64,000 nt of DNA from Nymphaea colorata (taxonomy: Eukaryota; Streptophyta; Magnoliopsida; Nymphaeales; Nymphaeaceae): NCBI RefSeq assembly GCF_008831285.2, contig NC_045146.1:9188972-9252971 (forward strand), written 5' to 3'. Of this stretch, positions 33,967 through 45,595 are shown piece by piece (position 1 is the stretch's first letter; every line of letters starts with the position of its first letter). The position numbers were made by a program, and so were the translations under genes. The notes under the pieces were generated by a model, which had not been told where the DNA came from, ran no database searches, and saw only the letters and a program-made list of their open reading frames with translations.

Positions 33967-34676
33967 AAAAGAAAAGGAAAGTTTGTGTGTATCAACTTAT
34001 GAAGGATGTGTATTCCCTGCGACAAGGTGCTCTCTCGGTTGCAGACTTTTATGCAGCATTAAAATCTAAGTGGGAGGACCTTGACTATCATTCTGATATT
34101 ACATGGAGGTGTCATCACAACCAGATGCAGTATATGACTGATAAATGGGAGAACAGGTATTCCTTTTCTTATCCGGACTGAATGATGACTTTGAAAATAT
34201 AAGGAGTCAGATTCCTACTCTGACGAATCATTTAGTATTGAATATGTCTATTCCCGAGTATTCTCGAGTTGAAGCTGAGAAGGCTGCTTTCTAGTGGACG
34301 AAAGGGGGAAGAACTGCATATGTTAGTCGTGCCCCTGTGGGAACTCCTCGTTCTTCCCGAAAATGTACACATTGCAAAAAACTTGGTCATACTAGGGATT
34401 TTTGTTTGTTGGGACCTGCATCCAGAGAAGAAGGATAGTAGGGGGAGGTCTTTCTAGTGGGAAGAAGCCTCTATCGTCTGCAACAAGTCTGAGTGATGGG
34501 AAAGGTTCTATTTCTGCAGAACAGATTCATGAGCTACGAGCATATTTGAGCAAGATTGATGTTGGTCAGGCAGATACACCAGATGAGGTGAAGATCAATC
34601 AGGCATTGGCTGTTTCAGGGGCCGAAGGTACTTCTTATATGGGTGAATGGATTGTTGACAGCGTACCACTCATCAC
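33967..34676 (+). pseudogene. P1 gag second part and protease
   Basis: Resumes exactly after MYGQK: KRKVCVYQLMKDVYSLRQGA, SVADFYAALKSKWEDLDYHS, then a 1-nt loss after KWENR (about 34157). The zinc knuckle CTHCKKLGHTRDFC (34362-34403) is intact. Protease GEWIVDS is disrupted by a missing base in the DSG codons at about 34663, where relatives have WIVDSGATHHM. Confidence 0.85.
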
Positions 34677-36059
34677 ATGACTGGCAACCCCAAGCTTTTC
34701 TATGACTACAAGCTATCCTCGGGAAAGGAACGTGTGTCCCTTGCCGATGGTTCCTTTACTTCTGTGGCAGGGAAAATGAGTCTTTCCTTGTTAAATAATT
34801 TTTTAGTTCACGATGCTTTACATGTTCCCCATCTTCCCTTAAATTTGTTATCTGTTAGTAAGATTACCAAGGAACTGAAGTGTGAACTTATATTTTCTAA
34901 AAAACGTTGTGTTTTGCAGGACTTGGTGACAGGGAAGAGGATTGGGATTGGTTTGGTGTCTGATGGGCTGTATCGGCTTCCTATACGCTTTGTCACAGCT
35001 CTTATGTCAGCAGTCAGCAGGACAGAGAAAAAGGAGGAAGAGTGTCGTCAGTTATTTTTGTTTTGGCATGAACGCCTTGGTCATCTCCCATTTGGGATTT
35101 TGAAACATTTGTTCCCTGAACTATGTTCTTGTTTATACATTTCCATGTTATCATGTGATGTGTGTCAGTTTGCGAAGCATGTTAGAGCTTTTTATCCAAT
35201 TTCAAATAGTCGTTCTAATAAAGCTTTCTCCTTGGTTCATTCTGATGTGTGGGGGCCTTCGAGCATTCCTTCTCATGGTGGTTTTCAATACTTTATAGCT
35301 TTTATAGATGATTATTCAAGGTGTACCTTTGTGTATTTGTTGAAAGATCGTAGTGAGGTGCCTCACATTATTGAAACTTTCATCCTCCTAGTGGAAAACC
35401 AGTATGGAAATTCTGTCAAGACTTTTCGGTCTGATAATGCTCGTGAATATATGTGTCTCACTGCTGAAGAATTCTTTCGCAAGAGGGGCATTATTCATGA
35501 GACATTCTGTAGTTATACCCCCCCTCAAAATGGGGTTGCTGAGAGGAAAAATCGTCAGTTGCTCAATGTCACCCGAGACATATTGTTCCAAAGAAATCTC
35601 CCAAAATACTATTGGGGAGATGCAATCCTTACTAGTGTCTACTTGATTAATCGCATGCCTAGTCGTGTGCTAAAGGGTCGTACTCCCTACTCTATGCTTC
35701 CAGGGAGTAGTCAACCTTTTCACCTTCCTCCTCGAGTCTTTGGATGTGTGTGTTTCATACATAACCACAGCCCAAATGTGAAAAAACTTGATCCCAAATC
35801 TATTAAGGGCATATTTCTTGGGTATTCTTCCACTCAAAAAGGTTATAAATGTCTAGATCCCACCACTGGTCGTCTTCACATTACCAAAGACTTGGAACAT
35901 GTCTCCTATTTTGGTGAGAATTCTCTTCATGGGGAAAAGTTAATGTCTAAGGAAGAGTATTCTCCCACACAGAAAATTCAGTTTTTGGACTTTATGGATT
36001 ATAGGTGTGAAGAGAATCCTGTTGCCAAGGTGCTTGGCAAAGATGGCAAAGATGAATAG
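34677..36059 (+). pseudogene. P1 integrase
   Basis: A 460-codon open frame, the longest intact piece of P1: the end of protease (MTGNPKLFYDYKLSSGKERV), then integrase with HERLGHLPFGIL and CDVCQFAKHVR zinc ligands, and the catalytic triad in VHSDVWGP, RSDNAREYM and GVAERKNRQ. PPRVFGCVCFIHNHSPNVKK and GYSSTQKGYKC follow. The active-site residues are all present. The frame ends at a TAG before the RT linker (36057-36059). Confidence 0.88.
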
Positions 36060-37291
36060 GGGACGACTATTGATGTACATGAACAGGAGACAGAGGGAGA
36101 GCATCCTATGGTGACAGAACAAGAGGGTAATCGTATGTTTGGACAGGTGTATTCCAGGAGAAGAGCTTGTACTGACAAGGTGATTAATGATGAGGAGGTT
36201 ACACCGAATCCCAATCCTACTTCTTCCTTGGATGATCCAAGTCGTGTTCAGAAGCAAGATGTTGGAAGATAAATTGAGACTGGAAAAGAAAAGGAGGATC
36301 TTCCCATTGCCTTGAGAAAGGGTGTCAGGTCATGTACCCAACACCCTATTGGTAACTTCGTAACTTACTCTAGATTGAGCACTGACTATAAATGTTTTGT
36401 ATCCTCCTTGGCTGTGGTTGTGATTCCCATGAATGCATGCTACAGAGGCTCAGGGTGACACTAAGTGGTCTCATGCAATGAAAGAAGAGATGGAAGCTTT
36501 AGACAGAAATCAGACATGAGAGGTGGTTGATATTCCTGAAGCAGCCCACTTGGTTGGGTCGAAGTGGGTCTACACTGTTAAGTACAAACCAGATGGGAAC
36601 ATTGAGAGGTACAAAGCACGATTGGTGGCCAAGGGGTTCAGTCAGAAATATAGAAATATGTGATCGACTACTTAGAGACGTTTGCTCCAGTTGCAAAGAT
36701 GAAGACTGTTAGAGTTATTATTTCATTGGCGGTGCTGAAGGGTTGGGAGATGTGCCAACTTGATGTGAAAAATGCCTTTCTCAATGGAGATCTCGAAGAG
36801 AAGGTGTACATGTGCATGCCACCAGGTTTTGAGAAACCTGGAAAATGCTGTAAATTGAAGAAAGCTTTGTATAGGCTGAAACAATCTCTCCGAGCATGGT
36901 TTGAACGGCTCAGACTTGTTATGAAGAAACATGGCTACAAACAAGGAAATAGAGATCATACCTTGTTTGTAAAGAGAAGAGAGAGTAAAGTTACTCTACT
37001 ATTGGTTTATGTTGATGATATGATTGTTACAAGTGATGATAAGGAAGAGATAGCAAGATTAAAGGGTTTACTATCTACTGAATTTGATCTAAAAGATCTT
37101 GGTAAGCTGAAGTGTTTTTTTGGTATTGAAATTGCTAGATCAGGTACAACTCTTGTACTTAGTCAAAGGAAGTATACCCTGGATCTACTGAAGGAGACAA
37201 GAAAACTGGGGTGCAGACCAGCCTCTACTCCTATAGATGCTACGCATAAACTTGGTAGCAAAGATGGAGAACTGTTGTGTGAAGAAGCTAA
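36060..37291 (+). pseudogene. P1 reverse transcriptase, truncated
   Basis: The linker and N-terminal RT carry stops and shifts. The clearest frame (36660-37295) has [35 protein letters not shown] and LLVYVDDMIVTSDD (catalytic DD intact). LYRLKQSLRAWF replaces the usual LYGLKQSPRAWF. The frame stops right after LGSKDGELLCEEAK, where P2 continues GRYQ. The remaining RT, all of RNase H and the P1 3' LTR are missing and the sequence jumps to P3. Confidence 0.88.
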
Positions 37292-39741
37292 ATAATGCTA
37301 GAGAGTATGTCTCTCAATCTCTAGATGATTTCTTGAAGAGCAAGTGTATTGTTCATGAAACGTCCTGTAGTTATACACATCCCCAAAATGGCGTGGCTGA
37401 ACGGAAGAATCGCCATTTATTAGATGTCACTCGGGCTATTATGTTCCATCGGCAGGTTCCTAAGTGCTACTGGGGTGATGCACTTCTCACTAGTGCCCAC
37501 CTTATTAATCGTATGCCTACCCGTGTGTTGTAGGGTCATTCCCCATATTCTATGCTTTAGCCTACTCAGAATCCCTAGCCTCTTACTCCTCGGGTATTCG
37601 GGTGTGTCTGTTTTGTTCATGACCATAGTCCCACCCTCAAGAAACTTGACCCTCGGTCTATCAAGGCTGTCTTCCTGGGGTATTCCCCCACTCAGAAGGG
37701 ATACAAATGTGTTGATCCTACCACTTCTAAAGTCTATGTCTCCCAGGATGTTACTTTTCATGAGCATGAGGCATACTTTCCTGTGAATCGTCTTCAGGGG
37801 GAGTGTCTAGGGAACAATAGTGAAGAGTATTCCTCAAATCAATTGATTCAGTTTATGGATTTCTTGGATTACAAGGTTAGTCACAGTGGGCAGACACAGT
37901 CAGAGATGATAGAGACAGCCACATGGACGGGGGCCTTGTTGATAATCAGTCAACAACTCGTGATCACTTGTTTGGCTAGGTGTACACCAGGAAGAAGACA
38001 GATGTGGTTGAGAATGTTGATATAACCAATCCCAATCCTGTGAGTTCCCCGGATGACCCAAGTCAAATCAATGAAGAGCTTCCTATAGCCTTGCACAAGG
38101 GCACCAGGTCATGTACTTCTCATCCTATTCACAGATTTGTCTCTTATGCGAAACTTAGTAAGGATTACAAATGCTTTATTACATCCTTGTCTAAGTCTGT
38201 GATTCCCAGGTGTGTGGAAGATGCTAGAGAGGATCCTAAATGGCTACATGCCATGACAGAGGAGATGGATGCCTTGGCGAAGAATGATACTTGGAAAGTA
38301 GTTGATATTCCCAAGGGGACTCATTTAGTTGGTTCCAAGTGGGTGTTCAATGTGAAATACAAACCAGATGGTACCGTGAAGAGGTATAAGGCTCGTCTTG
38401 TTGCAAAGGGGTTCAACAAAAAATATGGTATTGATTACCTTGAAACCTTTGCCCCTGTTGCTAAACTGAAAACTGTGAGGGACATCTTAGCACTTGCCAT
38501 GCAAAAAAAGTGGAGCATGAATCAGCTTGATGTCAAGAATGCATTCTTGAACGGCTATCTACAAGAAGAGGTCTACATGAGCATGCCTCCTGGATATGTT
38601 CAAAGCGGAAAATATTGTCATCTCAAGAAAGCCTTGTATGGATTAAAGCAGTTCCCTAGAGCATGGTTTGAAAGGCTGAGGATAGTGATGAAGACTAATG
38701 GATACAAACATGGAAATGGTGATCACACCTTATTCATTAAGCAGAGAAATGGCCTGGTGAGTCTTCTTCTTGTGTATGTTGATGATATGATAGTCACATG
38801 TGACGATGAAGAAGATAAAAGGAAGATAAAGGAAAGGTTAGCTGCCGAATTTGATCTTAAAGATCTAGGTAAACTAATGTACTTTCTGGGGATCGAGATT
38901 GCTCGGTCAGAGACAGGGCTTGTTATGAGCCAAAGGAAATATACTCTGGATCTTCTAAAGGAGACAGGTAAACTTGGATGTAGGCCCTTTCTAACTCCAA
39001 TGGAGTCCGGTACAGATAAGCATCAAAACTGGCAACATCCTAGATGAGGAAGGAAAAGAGCGGTATCAGAGGCTGATTGGTAAGCTCATCTATCTTACTC
39101 TTACTCGCCCTGATATTACCTATGCTGTGAATGTGTTGAGTCAGTTTATGCATGCCCCTACTGATTGTCACTGGAAGAGTGCAGAAAGAGCGTTGGGGTA
39201 CCTAAAGAATGACCCAGGGAAAGGATTACTATATACTCAGCAAGACCAACTTAACATTGAAGGATACTCTGACGCAGATTGGGCAGGATGCACTGATACT
39301 AGGAGGTCTACCACAAGGTACTGCATCTTTCTGGGGGGTAACCTGGTTGTATGGAGAAGTAAAAGGCAGGAAGTTTGTTCTAGATCCAGTGCTGAGGCTG
39401 AATACAGGGCTGTGGCTATGGGAGTTACAGAAATGTTATGGTTAAAGATTCTCCTAGCTGATATTGGTGTTGAAACAGAAGAAAAGATGAAGATGTACTG
39501 TGACAACAAGTCTGCGATTAACCTTACAAACAATCCCGTCCTGCATGACAGAACTAAACATGTGGAGATCGATCGCCATTTCATAGGGGAACGCATAGAT
39601 TCTAATGAGTTGATCCTACCGTATATGAAGTCTGACGATCAAATTGCCGACGTTTTAACCCAAGCCTTATGTACATCTCAATTCGAGAAAAATGTGAGCA
39701 AGCTTGGCATGTTTGACATGTATGCTAAGCTTGAGGGGGAG
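37292..39741 (+). pseudogene. P3 integrase C-part, RT and RNase H
   Basis: Starts inside integrase at the second catalytic Asp region (NAREYVSQSLDDFLKSK), close to M3 rather than P1. VAERKNRHLL (third catalytic Glu) follows, then TAG stops at 37531 and nearby. RT frame 37980-39047 has [31 protein letters not shown] and LLVYVDDMIVTCDD. RNase H frame 39127-39747 has [45 protein letters not shown] and YAKLEGEC. A frameshift separates RT from RNase H at about 39015. Last codon TGT and stop TAG lie in the LTR. Confidence 0.88.
39730..39741 (+). other. P3 polypurine tract
   Basis: cttgagggggag immediately before the LTR, coding for the last L-E-G-E residues of pol as in P2 and M3. Confidence 0.87.
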
Positions 39742-39991
39742 TGTTAGAATATCTTGTATAGGGAACCGGGTCTGGATATGGACCCGGTCCCATGAGCATG
39801 GGTACCGAGAGTGGCTCGGTACCCACTTATTGTGTAATTGTTGATTAAAGTGAAAATAACATTCTCTCTCCTAGGGTTGCGGTTTTGCCCCTAGGTTAGA
39901 GCTTCTCCGTGGTTTTTCACCTCTTACTGAGGTTTTCCACGTATATCGTGTGTTTCTTCTCCGTTCTCTTCTTGTGTTGCTTGTTTCTACA
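39742..39991 (+). repeat. P3 3' LTR
   Basis: 250 bp, TGTTAGAATATC...TTTCTACA, of the M2/M3 subfamily. Hairpin GGTACCGAG/CTCGGTACC at 39801-39823 with loop agtgg. Its flank catat does not match gttca at the other end of the composite. Confidence 0.9.
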
Positions 39992-42448
39992 CATATCAAC
40001 AATTTAAGCACATAAAAAAATCATATGATGTACCGTAAAACAGTGCGAGCACACATGGAAGAAAAACACAAAAAATAGATGATCTACTAAACAAATGGAA
40101 ATCATGTTATTAGAAGCAAGAGCTCGCAGACCGTCGTCACTCTTGCTCATGACAAGTCACTTTGAACAATTTCGATTGAGAAATTTGTAAAATGAAGAGC
40201 AGCTAGGTAAAAGGAGGAAGGGAAAAACCGGAAAAGTCAATCTGAGACCATCGTCGATTAGTCATATAATTTTACTTGCTATACTTCACATCCAGTTTAG
40301 CCTAGCTCACAAATTTACTATCAGCCCCTTCACTGCGACTCAAAGAAAGGAAGTCTTCTGACACAGTGACGAATTAGTTCCCTACATGGTAATAACAAAA
40401 GAAAGAAGATGAATAAAAACGTAAACTGTGATTGAACTGAGTTCAATCCTCCAACAAGTCCTAGGTAAAATGGAAGATTAGAGGACAAGAACAAACTCAA
40501 CACAGTGAACCGTCTACAGCTGCTTGGGTTTCCCATTTGGTTGGGTTTCCCAAGTGCTGGTGGGTGCTTGGGTTTCCTACTTACCGGAGGTGAACCATCT
40601 GCGGCTTGACTCTCGCTTACACCATTTTCCCTTATTAAGATAGCAACAACCACAAAATATACAGTCTTGTGCATTAATGGAATAATGGAAGAACGGAGCT
40701 CGATCAAGTGGTCAAGAATGATTAGAAAGGAACATATGAGAAAATCGAAGAACAAAAAAGCAAAGAAAGGAGCTCGATCTTAACAAAAGCATAAAAACCA
40801 AGCAAAACCAAAAGAAAGAGCTCGCCGAAGAGGAAGAAGCAGAATCATCCAGTTGAATCGCTGTTCACAGCTCGCCACTTGCTTTTCGGCTCCTGTCTCG
40901 GTCTCTATTGGTGGCGACGAAGTGAAGAAGAACTGTCGACGAAAGATTTTGATGGGTTTTGATATTTTTAACGTAAAAAATGTAAAAAAATGTTAAAATG
41001 TAAAATGCATTAAAAACTAAAATTGGATAATTTTGGACTCGGTCAACTTTGATAGAGTCTGAAAATGGTCGAACTTGAGTCTGTTGACCATACCCGGTGT
41101 AGTCAATGGACTCCCCGACCCACACCCAACGCTGCACCCATACCAGCACCAGTGTCATACTGGTACGGTGCGGGTACTGCTCCTTCAAAGCAGTAGCATG
41201 TTATATAGCTTCTAGTGTAAAAAACGATGCAGAGAGCATGGTTTTACAGTTTCTGTAAAAAAAGAAAAACACGAATATATAAGAGAATGAGACTATATTG
41301 ATATGTAACTGTTGAAAACACAACAGCGAATGTAAAGAATATAAAGAAAATGGGATTGTTCGATCCAAGCTCAACACTTTACAGTAATGTGTCCCCAAAA
41401 CCCAATCCAAATGATGCAAATGCTACAAAATGGTGCGAAAAATGAACAGCAAAGAAATGCTAGAAAATGGTGCAAAAAATGGAACAGAAAATAAAACAAT
41501 CTAGCAAGAGGGAGAACAAGGGATCCCCAACTACAGCTTGACGCAGAATAAAACCAAAAGAGACATGCACTCACCGTTCACCATTTAACGCTTGAGTTTC
41601 TTCTAGTGGTGTTGTTGAGCTGAGAATGGACAGTGATGAGCACGTGATGGTAAAACCAGAGTGAAGAATAGAAAAGAAGCAATTGCAAGGAAAAACGAAA
41701 AAAAAGTGGAGGTGCAGAAGCAGGTATAATCATTCATGTTCCCTCATTTCAGCATCCTCCTTCCATCTTTACGTTTGGAAGAGGAAATTACTGGTGATGT
41801 AAGGGCATAAAGGAAAGGTTGTACAGCGAGGTGGTTCTTCCTATTATGACCTGGAAAGACTTCTTAATAAGGTTCTCCTCAATAATTTGCCACAATAAGA
41901 ACCCTCTTCTCTCTCTTGGTAATTATCAATGAGAAGCAGGGGTATAGTTTTACTGCAGCATGTGTTTCATATATGGAGACAATTATATGGTCAGCTTTTA
42001 TTAAGCACGGCAGCAAATCTGCCTTCAATCTTTATAGGTTTTGAACAATATTTGTCGACAATATTTATAAGTTCATGTTTGCTCGCTGCATCTGCTTTGT
42101 TTCTAACTATAATACAAGTGAAAGAAAGAAAAAGAAAAAAGGCAAAAGCAATTGACATTTGTCAAAAAATATAATACAACTTTCCCCCAACACCCCACAT
42201 TCGAGAGAGAGGAAGAAGAAGAAAGACAGAGTGATTGATTGGTGTAATCTGGCAGCACATTCAGCTTTCCCCAAACACAACACATCATAGCAAAACCCTC
42301 ATTCAAAATATCAGAACTACGCTTCCTGAATTGATCCTAAAACCCCATTATAATAGAATCCCTACATAAGCAACCTCCAAAAAGGAAACAGGATGAACAT
42401 TGGGAGAGAGAGAGAGAGAGAGAGCAAGAGACGATGAGCGGACTTATT
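39992..42448. other. Intergenic sequence, no recognised gene
   Basis: About 2.4 kb between the composite and M3. I see no pol, transposase or host exon similarity. Local features are a GCTTGGGTTTCC-type short repeat (40522-40575) and a GA dinucleotide run (42404-42424). Minus-strand ORF 40330-40755 has no recognisable domain. Confidence 0.5.
42404..42424. repeat. GA microsatellite
   Basis: An uninterrupted ga repeat of about ten units, about 30 bp left of the M3 insertion. Confidence 0.85.
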
Positions 42449-42453
42449 TGGAT
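42449..42453 (+). other. M3 target-site duplication, left
   Basis: tggat, repeated at 47651-47655. Confidence 0.93.
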
Positions 42454-42739
42454 TGTAGAAACACGCAACACATGAAGGAAGAAGAAAGGAACACACAGTA
42501 TATGTGGAAAAACCTCAGAAAGAGGAAAAAACCACGGGGAAACTCTAACCTAGGTGCACCACCGCAACCCTAGGAGAGGGAAAATCTATTCACTTAACTC
42601 AACAATTACACGTAAGTAAAGAATATATAAGAGGGAGAGAAAGAGTGCCGCCTAGGGTACCGAGCCAGCCTCGGTACCCGTGCCCCATGGGACTGGGTCC
42701 AGATATGGACCCGGTTCCCCATTACAATCTATTTTAACA
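42454..42739 (-). repeat. M3 3' LTR
   Basis: 286 bp, TGTTAAAATAG...TTTCTACA on the minus strand. Hairpin at 42656-42678 with GGTACCGAG arms. Five of the eight differences from the 5' LTR are losses of a CpG here. Confidence 0.94.
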
Positions 42740-43300
42740 CTCCCCCTCAAGCTTGGCATACATGTCAAACATGCCAAGCTTGCTAACATTTTTCTCAAAT
42801 TGAGATGTACATAAAGACTTAGTTAAGACATCAACAACTTGATCTTCAAACTTCATATAGGGCAGGATCAACTCCTTTGAATCTATGCGTTCCCGTATGA
42901 AGTGACGATCGATCTCCACATGTTTGGTTCTGTCGTGCAGGACTGGATTGTTTGCCAAGTTAATAGCCGACTTGTTGTCACAATACATCCTCATCTTCTC
43001 TTCCATTTTCACCCCAATATCTACTAAAAGAATTTTGAGCCATAACATTTATGTAACCCCCATAGCAACCGCCCTGTATTCAGCCTCAGCACTGGACCTG
43101 TAACAAACTTCTTGTCTTTTACTTCTCTATACCACCAGGTTACCTCCAAGAAAGATGCAGTATCCTGTGGTAGACCTTCTAGTATCTGTGCATCCTGCCC
43201 AGTCGGCGTCAGAGTATCCTTCAATGCTGAGTTGACCTTGTCGAGTTTAGAGCAGTCCTTTCCCTGTGTCATTCTTTAAGTATCCCAATACTCTTTCAGC
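42734..43300 (-). pseudogene. M3 RNase H
   Basis: Frame 42734-43048 gives MLWLKILLVDIG, YCDNKSAINLANN, HVEIDRHFIRERIDS and YAKLEGEC. The upstream portion (GYSDADWAG region) is in another frame (43024-43272), so at least one shift lies near 43270, after GKGLL. The final Cys codon and TAA stop are the first six bases of the LTR, and the PPT (42740-42751) codes L-E-G-E. Confidence 0.87.
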
Positions 43301-44662
43301 ACTTTTCCAATGACAATCAGTAGGGGCATGCATAAACTGACTTAACACACCCACAACATACGTAATATCCGGGCGAGTAAGAGTGAGATAAATGAGTTTA
43401 CCAACCAGCCGCTGATACCTCCCTTTTTCTTTCTCATCCAAGATCGTCCCAGTTTTGATACTTATCTTTGTGCCAGACTCCATTGGAGTAAGAAAGGGCC
43501 TGCATCCCAGTTTACCTGTCTCTTTTAGAAGATCCAAAGTGTATTTCCTTTGGCTCATAACAAGTCTAGTCTCAGATCGTGCGATCTCAATTCCCAAAAA
43601 ATACCTCAATTTACCCAGATCTTTGAGATCGAATTCAGCAGCTAACGTTTCTTTCATCTTCCTTTTTTCTTCTTTGTCATCACCTGTGACAATCATATCA
43701 TCAACATATACAAGTAGAAAGCTCACCAGACCATTTCTCTGCTTGATGAAGAGAGTGTGATCACCATTTCCCTGTTTATATCCATTAGTCTTCATCACAA
43801 CCCTTAGTCTTTCAAACCACGCTCTAGGGGACTGCTTGAGACCATACAATGCTTTCTTGAGATAACAACACTTTCCGTTCTGCGCATATCCAGGCGGCAT
43901 GCTCATATAGACTTCTTCCTCAAGGTGACCATTCAAGAAGGCGTTCTTGACATCAAGTTGGTCCATGCTCCACTTCTTTTGCACTGCCAGAGCTAAGATG
44001 ACCCTTACTCTCTTCAGTTTAACAATGGGAGCGAACGTCTCAAGATAGTCAATCCCATATTTCTGGCTAAACCCCTTTGCAACGAGACGAGCTTTATAGC
44101 GTTCTACAGTGCCATCAGGTTTGTACTTCACAGTAAACACCCACTTGGAACCAACTAAGTGAGTTCCCTTGGGAATATCAACAACCTCCCACGTATTGTT
44201 CTTTGCCAGGGCATCCATCTCCTCTGTCATGGCCTGTAGCCATTTAGAATCCTTCCTGGCATCTTCCACTGACCTGGGAATAACAACCATAGATAAAGAG
44301 GTAATAAAGCACTTATAGTCTTTACTGAGTTTAGCATACGAAACAAATCTCTGAATAGGATGAGAAGTACATGACCTGGTGCCTTTGCGCAGGGCTATGG
44401 GAAGATCTTCATTCATTGGACTTGGATCATCCGGGGAGCTCACAAGATTGGGATTGGTAACATCAACAACCTCCATCACATCCTTCTTCTTCCTGTTGTA
44501 TACCTGACCAAACAAATGATCACGGGACTGTTCTTCCACAGGGCCCCCCTCCATCTGACTGTCTCTGTCCTCACTGACTTTGTCTACCACACTCGGAGAA
44601 CTAGCCGTGTAATCCAAGAAATCCGTGAACTGAATCAACTGATGCGAAGAATACTCTTCCAC
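43247..44662 (-). pseudogene. M3 reverse transcriptase
   Basis: A 471-codon frame: linker with DLPIALRKGTRSCTSHPIQR, then RT motifs [52 protein letters not shown] and FLLVYVDDMIVTGDD (catalytic DD), DLKDLGKLRYFLGIEIARSE, then TRPDITYVVGVLSQFMHAPT and the frameshift at GKGLL. All RT catalytic residues are present. Confidence 0.92.
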
Positions 44663-45595
44663 TCTCTCACCTAGACACTCCCCCTGAAGAGGATTCGCAG
44701 GAAAGTATGCCTCATGTTCATGAAAGGTAACATCCCTGGAGATATATACTCTGGAAGTGCTAGGATCGACACACTTGTATCCCTTCTAGGTGGAGGAATA
44801 CCCCAAATAGACCGCTTTGATGGACCGATGATCAAGTTTCTTGAGAGTGGAACTATGATCATGGACAAAGCAAACACACCCAAACACCCGAGGGGTCAAA
44901 GGCCAGGGATTCTGAGTAGACCACAAAACAGAATAAGGGGAATGACCATTCAACACACGAGTAGGCATACGGTTAATGAGATGAGCACTAGTGAGAAGTG
45001 CATCACCACAGTACCGCCTAGGGACACGACGTTGAAACATAATGGCCCGGGTGACATTTAACAAATGACGGTTCTTCCTTTCAGCTACGCCATTCTGAGG
45101 AGGTGTGTAGCTACAGGATGTTTCATGTATAATACCCTTGCTTCACAAGAAGTCATCAAGGGATTGGGAGACATACTCTCGAGCATTGTCAGTACGAAGG
45201 GCCTGAACAGAGGTCTGGAATTGAGTTTCAACAAATGCAACGAAGTTTTTGACAATGCCGGGAACTTCACTACGTTCTTTCAACAAATACACGAACGTAC
45301 ACCGAGAGTAGTCATCAATAAGAGTCATGAAATAATGAAAACCACGACAAGTGGGTACTTCCGAAGGACCCCAAACATCAGAGTGAACCAAAGCAAATGG
45401 ACGGCTGGTTTTATTGAACGAAATAGGGTACGAGGCCCTAACTTGCTTAGACAACTGACACACTTCACACGCAAAGGTGTCCAAAGAAACAGACTGAAAC
45501 ATCTTAGGAAACAACTGTTTAATCAACTGAAAAGGAAGATGACCAAGTCTCTCGTGCCAGCGCATAATAACGGATCTGTCCTCCACGCCAGACAA
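44663..45595 (-). pseudogene. M3 integrase
   Basis: HERLGHLPFQLIKQLFPKM with CEVCQLSKQVR (zinc ligands), VHSDVWGPSEV, RTDNAREYVSQSLDDFL, then TGA (about 45143), then TSCSYTPPQN-type sequence and VAERKNRHLL (third catalytic residue) and NVTRAIMFQRRVPRRYCGDA, ending at TAG near 44786, where relatives have Gln (GYSSTQKG). The D, D and E residues are each still encoded, but on separated segments. Confidence 0.87.

Larger units (their letters stand above)
16624..39991 (+). mobile_element. Composite Copia P1/P3 hosting a Gypsy and Copia P2
   Basis: P1 can be read through its two guests: LTR and primer site 16624-16917, leader and gag start 27713-28462, then gag, protease, integrase and RT 33967-37291. 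Both guests are flanked by clean 5-bp duplications (gttgt and aaaag), so their removal restores continuity. At about 37291 P1 ends in RT (LLCEEAK) and sequence of another subfamily (P3) starts in integrase (NAREYVSQ). P3 runs to its own LTR at 39742-39991. The outer flanks gttca and catat do not match, as expected for a chimera or a deletion between two elements. Confidence 0.85.

Noticed and set aside
40330-40755. 141-codon minus-strand ORF
   Set aside because: Leu/Phe-rich with no family. It contains the local GCTTGGGTTTCC repeats. Likely chance.
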